A stretch of 64,000 nucleotides of DNA from Chiridota heheva. Its lineage: Eukaryota; Echinodermata; Holothuroidea; Apodida; Chiridotidae. Below, piece by piece: positions 58,166 to 64,000 of this stretch. The stretch spans positions 539,771 to 603,770 of the forward strand of contig JAIGNY010003789.1 in the NCBI GenBank assembly GCA_020152595.1, given 5' to 3'. A model generated the notes under the pieces. The model saw only the letters and a program-made list of their open reading frames with translations, was not told where the DNA came from and searched no databases. Within the stretch, counting starts at the first letter, position 1, and every line of letters starts with the position of its first letter. Made by a program: the position numbers and the translations under genes.

Positions 58166-58790
58166 CATTTTTGTATTTGCATATCCATAATAAGCCACCG
58201 TAGAGAAAAAGAAATGTATAAAGAATTATCTTTATATTTATGAAAGAAACAATTTGGTGTAAAATTCATGTTCATATCTTTTATTTAAATGCTGTTACGG
58301 TAACATTTCCTCATGCTCTTTAGCCTGTTAGCTGTTTAGGTGAAATTTTGGAGCATTCGTCAGGGAGAATTTTTTTTTAGTTTCATTTAGAAGCAGAAAT
58401 TTCTCCAGCCTGACCCAACTCGCACATTGCTTTTAAAGAAAAGAAAACGTGATACAGATATGAATGTGGTGACAAAATTGATCCTGTGGGGCGGCAATAA
58501 CTTGCTCGCCAAGCCTATCCTTTAACACTTTACATGTTAGTAGGGGGTGGGTTGGGGGAGGTGTTGGAGGGTCACATAAGTCATATAAATATCGCCCACG
58601 TAAAATGGGGGTTACCCACGTAAAATAGGGGGATAGGGAGGTCGCCCACGTAGGGGGGCGGGGGTAGGCAAAGCATTCTCATGAGAGGCAAATCCAACAT
58701 ACAAAGGTACGTGTATTCTATTTAATGGCAACAATGATGGAAAAGTTTACTTTTAGGTAAAATTATTGTTAACAATGTACGTAAATTTAC
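58166..58790. other. Fucosidase intron, proximal part
   Basis: No gene. A G-rich block at 58540-58670 repeats GCCCACGTA three times around runs of G. Confidence 0.4.
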
Positions 58791-58927
58791 CTGTCATTAT
58801 ACAGCCACGTCAAGAAGTCCAAACTGGTCCAGTATTTGTCCGTAATTGGTTTGACCACCCCATCAGACCACACTATTTCTGGCCGATATTTTTCCACTAG
58901 CTCCTTTAACATTGGCATCACAACTTT
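58791..58927 (-). CDS. FUCA: Alpha-L-fucosidase (GH29), first exon in the window, with the catalytic WSDG motif
   Basis: 137-bp exon with acceptor CACCTTTTCACAG and donor GTAAATTT. Encodes KVVMPMLKELVEKYRPEIVW, SDGVVKPITDKYWTSLDFLT, WLYND. The Asp of WSDG is the position of the nucleophile in retaining GH29 enzymes. YW-S-x-x-FL-WLYNDS is also family-conserved. It ends in AG of a serine codon completed by the exon at 50236-50333. About 200 N-terminal residues expected for the family (including signal peptide) were not found to the right and probably lie beyond 64000. A MITE lies only 24 bp upstream in the preceding intron. Confidence 0.94.
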
Positions 58928-58951
58928 CTGTGAAAAGGTGAAAGATTATAA

Positions 58952-59182
58952 AGGAAAGACATATAGTCCCATAAATAAATCCAGAAATGAACGCCACCGT
59001 GCTGGGTACGTCACTTACGGTTTCGAAGTTTCGTTATTGATTGCGAGAAATCTGTGATGTTATCGATAACACATGCAGGCCCTTATGTTCAGTCCGGCAG
59101 ATGTGTGATCGATAACCGGAAGTGACGTTACCAGCACGGCGGCGTTCAATTCTAAATGTATTTATGGAACGATAACTTTCCT
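58952..59182. mobile_element. Palindromic foldback MITE, copy 2
   Basis: 231-bp near-palindrome. The left arm, after AGGAAAG, has CCATAAATAAATCCAGAA, GAACGCCACCGTGCTGG and ACGTCACTTACGGTT; the right arm has the matching reverse complements. Same family as 3110-3351. The flanking tetramers ATAA and TTAC are each one change from TTAA. It sits next to the splice acceptor of the fucosidase exon at 58791-58927. Confidence 0.85.
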
Positions 59183-60752
59183 TTACAGAGGAATCTCATC
59201 CCAAGAAGAAAATATGTAATGATTTCTAATGCTGTCCTACTAATGACGTCATTTCCGCGGCAGTTATTTATTGGCATGTCAGCATTTGTATTAATATAGT
59301 TCAAGCAATCAGAAACGTTGAATTACTCTCTATATTTATTTCCATAAACGATGATTATGCCTTAAATGATCAGATGGTCATTCTTTTCAATACTTTGTAT
59401 CCAAGTTAAGTTTTGTTTTATAGACAATTCAAGTTCTGATAAGCCCATCCGACTGATTAGCTCCATTGGTAGAGAACCAGCTATCCAGCCGGAGGGTTGT
59501 GGGTTCAATGCCTGGTCATACCAAGGACTTACAAGCATAGCCTCTTTAATAGGGCTGGTCATGGCCGTAGACTTCCTAACTAAGTAGTCCTATTATCAAG
59601 TTCCAAATACGGCGAATGAAGGCTCTTGCAGATCCATTTTTTCTTCAATTCCATTGCCATTTTGCAATGATACGTTATTGGTTCGACCAATTAATTAGCG
59701 TTTCGGCACTCGAAAAGTATGTACAACTTAACTCCAGACATGCCACGTAGTTTCCCCATTACTTCACATTAAATCCACTTCCTTCCTGCACAATCCTTCA
59801 GTTCTATCAGCCTGGGAGTTGTTCTGGATTCGTATGCAGCCACAAGGAACATAATGTTTAGACGCATTCAAGTATATACCTCAGTCCAGTAGTTTGATAT
59901 TCGCAGTTTGTCATATAATACTACCGCAGCATTGAGTCTTTGTTTGAACTTACTGACCCGAAATAATCTTTCTTCTCACATTTTGTTCACCTTTTTTTAT
60001 AATGGTATTGCCCAACAAATATAGCAAATTAATAGAATCTCATTATATTTGTTACATTCCCTCCTGATTCCAACTTTGAAAAATTATTCACGTAGCAGCA
60101 CTAAATATCATTAAAAACAAATATATTGAAGTCATAGGTTTCATTTATGAACGTTTGTATTTTATTATAAAATTTGCAAGTATCAAAGATGGCGAAAGCT
60201 CATATAGGAGATTCTATATTACACGACGAAAAAAATGGTCGTAATATTGGAGTACAACCTACTTCCCTCTCGCTTGGTGCTCAGCACAAATGGCGGAGCG
60301 AGGTAAAAACCATGCTTGTGCGCCGTGTTGTGGCAGCCGCCTTTGAGCGTGCAACTTTCGACGACGACGACGAGTGAACACACAATTACAATGACAGGGT
60401 CGTCGCCTGCGTAATCGGTTATGATAGTAACAATGCTATCACGAAACGCTTAATACGACCCGGACGAGAACACAGGTACGACGTACGGACAGACATAACA
60501 TCGACAACCAAGTCAATGTCCACGGCTTTTGATAACCAGTTGTAGTGCACTGGCGGTGCAACTTTCGTGGATTCCGCGCTATATAAGAACACAGTATTAT
60601 TATACATATAAAACGTTGGAAAAACATTTACACCGTCGCATGGAAATCAAAATAGATCACCCGTATTGTTTGTAAATCGATTAAGCGATGCTGACTGGAT
60701 GAGGGGGAATTTTGATTGCAACTATATATGGACGTTTTTTTGTTGCAGTTTG
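59183..60752. other. Fucosidase intron DNA with a tRNA-like segment and an unassigned open frame
   Basis: No fucosidase exon recognised here. A plus-strand frame at 60189-60377 begins AAGATGGCGAAAGC, a good initiation context, and encodes about 62 residues ending FERATFDDDDE. It matches no family known to me and is left uncalled. Confidence 0.35.
59451..59523 (+). tRNA. tRNA-like sequence (SINE head or pseudogene)
   Basis: TAGCTCCATTG (A-box, 10 of 11) and GGTTCAATGCC (B-box, 9 of 11) are 44 bp apart, exactly as at tRNA positions 8 and 52. D-arm CTCCATTGGTAGAG is tRNA-like. Acceptor pairing is poor, so it is likely a degenerate tRNA-derived SINE rather than a working gene. Confidence 0.45.
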
Positions 60753-60794
60753 TCCTCTCTATCCGCTTACTACTAGTTCTACCACCTCTTCTTA

Positions 60795-61340
60795 ATGGAT
60801 ACAAATGTTGGTCATATCAATATTTGTTCCCTTCGTAACTCCAAACCCATTCTTGCTAATTTCCTTCGACACTACAACATTTATGTTCTCTCCATCAATG
60901 AGACCAAAACCCCCCAGGATTATAACTTCAGCATCCGCGGCTACAACTTCTTTCATGCCGCCCGTCATCCCTCCCTAGGCAATCCTTCCCATGGGGGTGG
61001 GGTAGCTTTTCTCGTCAAAACCTCTATCTCCGCAACCCTCATTGCCACCCCTTCCATCCCCAATTGTAACAAAAGCCTCACTATTCAGATTCACTCTCCC
61101 TCCTCTAACAGTCTTTTCCCTCTAACCACTGTTTACTGCCCTCCTAATGCTGCTCTGAATACTTCTCTTTTACTCTCTAAATTTAACTCCCCCCTTCCTA
61201 GCCTTCTCCTTGGGGATCTTAAGTCCAGACTTATTTCCATGGGTGACTCCAAGTCCAACAGGAACGGCAACCTTCTTATTCGTGCCATCACTCCCTCTAC
61301 CCACTTTATCCTTATGGACACCCTACCTATCAGCACCCCT
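60795..61340 (+). pseudogene. Jockey-like LINE endonuclease domain
   Basis: Starts MDTNVGHINICSLRNSKP with the AP endonuclease blocks LSINETKTP, GGGVAFLVKTSI, TTVYCPPN and LLLGDLKSR, in frame to about 61335. The later blocks (SILDYVIANS and LNSDHFPI) follow in another frame from about 61340, so a frameshift lies there. The domain nicks target DNA to start reverse transcription. Confidence 0.8.
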
Positions 61341-63582
61341 CGGGCAATACCTCTATCTTGGACTACGTCATTGCTAACTCCCATGCTACTCCTCTCTTTC
61401 AAAATGTCACTACTTGCCATGACCTTAACAGTGATCATTTTCCTATTCTTATCTCTACCAGCACGTTATCCGTCCAGTCTGTGCCTGGCCCTCATTACAA
61501 CAAGGATATCCCTTTCTTTTCTAAACCGACTGGGTCAATTTCCGCTCTTATCTTTCTTCATTCCCCTATCCTTCAGCCCTTCCCACTACAGTTGTTGGGG
61601 TCGATCAACAGATTTCCATACTCACTTCTTATATCCACTCTGCAATCTCTCAGTGCATTCCTACTTTTACCCCCCGTCCTCATCGCTTACCCCTTCCTCG
61701 CCACATACTTGCCCCCATCCAAGATAAACGTCGCCTACAGAGACTTTACCAAAACCATCCCATTCTCCAGGTCAAAACCCGCATCAATTCTCTTGGTCAC
61801 AAAATTATCATCGCCATCAAACTCCACAAGAAATCTGAGTGGGAAGCTGCTTGTCAAGCTCTTCATAACACCAAAGACCTTAGGAAGTTCTGGAATAAAT
61901 TCAAATCGCTTTCTGGCTCCCGTACTTCATCCACCATCCCACCTCTCAAAACATCTCCCACTGACCCCTCTTTTGTCTATGACACCCAAGCTAAAGTCGA
62001 TCTTCTTAACCAGACCTTGTGCAACACTCAAAACCTTCCTTTTCCTACGTTTCTTGAACCTCAGCTTACTCTTGTTGACAACTTTGTCAATAACAATTCT
62101 CACCTTCTCAATCCTTCACTTACGCCCAAACGCTCCTTCTGGTTCACCGCTGGATGCCCCCATCACTTTGATCGGTGTCCTCCAAGCCCTTACATGCACT
62201 CGCAACACTGTCCCGGGCCCTGATTGTATACACTACATCATTCTTAAAAAGCTTGATGTTCATTCCCTCACCCATCTTCTGATTCTCTACAATGTTTCTC
62301 TCTCTTTGGGTTACTTTCCCTCCAGCTGGAAGTCAGGGAAAATTATTTACTTTTCCAAACCTGGCAAAGACCCCAGCAACCCTCGCAATTATTGCCTAAT
62401 CACCCTTCTTCCGACTCTGGGTAAGATTTTGGAGAAGATACTTGACAAGCGCATTTCCGACTACATGAAAAGCAACGACCTCTTTAACGCTTACCAGTTC
62501 GGTTTCCGTCCTAATAGATCCACCACTGACCCACTTCTTCTTTTCACTGAAAGTATTTTCTATTACATCAATCGTAACATTCCTTCTCTTGCTCTCTTCC
62601 TCGATGTAAAAAAGGCCTTTGATGCTGTTTGGCACAATGGTTCACGCTACAAACTTCTCTCTCCTGCTCTAGCATTCCCCCTCGTATTACTCGCCTCCTC
62701 TCTTCTTTCCTCTCCAACAGACTTGCTTTTTCTTAGTTTTTTGGGTACCGCTCCACCACCTACACTTCCAATGCAGGGGTCCCCCAAGGCTCTTCTCTCA
62801 GCCCCATCCTATTTAACATCTTCGTTAACGACGTGCCTGCCCCACAGGGTTACATTCGTCTCTTTCAGTTCGCTGATGATATTGCCATCTGGTCCCCGGT
62901 TTTTCGCCCCACCCAACGAGTCTCTACCGTACAATCCTATCTCAACACCATCATCAACTGGTGCACTACTTGGAGAATCAAAATCAACGCTTCAAAGACG
63001 GTCTCTCTCCCCATCTACAATCGTAGGATTGTTAAAGCCCAGAGGTTCCCTATGGTCCATATCCATGGGGCACCTGTACCTCACTCCTTCAAAGCCACTT
63101 TCCTTGGGCTTACCTTCACCAGCAACTTTCGCCTCCACCCCTGGCTTACCCACATCAGTGCCACTCACACCAAAGGCTGCCGTTGCCTTGCCCAACTGTG
63201 CAAGGTCTCTTCCTCAACTCTATCCTCTACTAAATCTCTCCTCACTCTCTACAAAACTTTCGTACGTCCCATCTTTGAGTACGGCCTCCCAGTCATTTTC
63301 AACGCCCCACCTAACCACGTTGCCAAACTCCAAGTCATCCAGAACAATTCCCTTCGGTTGGCTCTGAGACTTCCCCGCAGAACTCGTCTCCCTGACCTTC
63401 ACCCCCGGGCTAACGTCTCCATTCTTAGAGACAGGTTCAATCATCGCATGAACACCCTCCTCAGTGACGATAATCAACGCAAACGACCCCACCTTTCTCA
63501 GCTGCTGGACCTCCACACCGGCCCCTCCTCCTTCCCTTCACCCCTGAACCTCTACCCCCCACCGGTCATCCCTCCCGACTAG
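61341..63582 (+). pseudogene. Jockey-like LINE reverse transcriptase
   Basis: RT blocks in one frame: SSWKSGKIIYFSKPGKDPSN, NYCLITLLPTLGKILEKIL, QFGFRPNRSTTDPLL and ALFLDVKKAFDAVWHNG, to about 62640. After a frameshift: GVPQGSSLSPILFNIF, the catalytic ADD in FQFADDIAIWS, NASKTVSLP, FLGLTFTSN and the C-terminal IFEYGLPVIFNAP with KLQVIQNNSLRLALRLPR. The stop is at 63580-63582. The middle section 61440-62200 is frame-damaged. Clade given by resemblance only. Confidence 0.82.
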
Positions 63583-63911
63583 TTTTTTCCCGCTGCCTGC
63601 TCTTTGCCTTGTTATCACGTCCTTATGCCATTGTTTGGTTCTTCTCTTGAGATGTTTCCCATCTTTATGTTTGTTTGTCTGTGTGTATTTTATCATCCTC
63701 GGTAGTGTTTAGCAGAACCCGGCAGTCACCTCTGGTGGCTGATGGGAAAATACAGGTAACTACCGCGTCTGTCCATTAATGCTGTGTATTTAATTGTTGT
63801 TGTTGCAGTTTGAACGCCAGATTTGTAGGCAGGGGCAAGAGGGCAGAGTGAGTGAGTGCACTTTTCTTGACAGACTGACAGAGGGACACTTTTCATTTTC
63901 AAAAAGTGGTA

Positions 63912-64000
63912 CTCGGTTTTCGAAACTAGACATCAATGATGTTATAGCTCAACCCATTACAATGCAAGAAGAATTGATTGCTTTCAGTGATTTTATTTTT
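63912..64000. repeat. Dispersed repeat shared with 21810-21890
   Basis: ACATCAATGATGTTATAG, then TCAACCCAT and TTTTATTTTT occur in both places in the same order. The copy runs off the window edge. Confidence 0.65.

Larger units (their letters stand above)
60753..63799 (+). mobile_element. Jockey-like LINE, 5'-truncated or single-ORF, with 13-bp flanking repeats
   Basis: Plus-strand non-LTR element with endonuclease and reverse transcriptase in C/T-rich coding sequence. TTGTTGCAGTTTG occurs exactly at 60740-60752 and 63800-63812, a probable target-site duplication; the 3' end is a short (GTT)n tail. There is no first ORF upstream, so it is either truncated or lacks ORF1. At least two frame changes inactivate it. 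Confidence 0.85.

Noticed and set aside
60174-60377. 67-codon frame with a good start context
   Set aside because: No recognisable motif, partner exon or splice site; may be chance or part of an unknown repeat.

Overview
This is a eukaryotic, intron-bearing and very repeat-rich window, most likely from a marine invertebrate. The evidence is spliced minus-strand exons with GT-AG borders, a Ty3/Gypsy LTR retrotransposon, two non-LTR retrotransposons, many small inverted-repeat DNA transposons and about twenty tandem arrays. One LINE carries a 2A-like motif near its N-terminus, a trait reported for sea urchin, lancelet and mollusc LINEs, so an echinoderm-like animal is plausible. The species cannot be fixed from the sequence. 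There is no sign of bacterial gene organisation.

Two host genes are recognisable, both on the minus strand. At 1309-6005 lie the first two coding exons of the U11/U12 snRNP 25 kDa protein (SNRNP25): a 40-codon first exon followed by a ubiquitin-like-domain exon; the rest lies off the left edge. At 44870-58927 lie five exons encoding the C-terminal 265 residues of a GH29 alpha-L-fucosidase, from the exon with the catalytic WSDG motif to the stop codon; the N-terminal part lies off the right edge. All exon joins keep frame.

Layout: 1-2300 tandem repeats and SNRNP25 exon 2; 2300-7160 SNRNP25 intron and upstream DNA, with TTAA-flanked inverted-repeat elements and a five-copy array derived from SNRNP25 exon 1; 7202-19082 a Ty3/Gypsy element with short, nearly identical LTRs whose protease is blown open by a 5.8-kb array of about 85 copies of its own 69-bp segment; 19083-25135 dispersed repeats, a decamer array and a piggyBac-like non-autonomous element; 25924-28712 a 49-bp satellite; 29000-33560 inverted-repeat elements and further arrays; 33560-44870 mostly degenerate repeats, including a hAT element with an exact 8-bp target duplication nested in an older element; 44870-58927 the fucosidase gene, whose second visible intron holds a 26-bp array and whose first visible intron holds a 2.4-kb dodecamer microsatellite, a dead CR1/L2-like LINE and more; 60753-63799 a decayed Jockey-like LINE with 13-bp flanking repeats.

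The strongest hunting targets are the protease-derived array inside the Gypsy element, the exon-derived array in the SNRNP25 intron, the 2A-like LINE lying between two blocks of one microsatellite, and the set of TTAA-flanked inverted-repeat families. Most very long open frames here are artefacts of tandem repeats whose period is a multiple of three.
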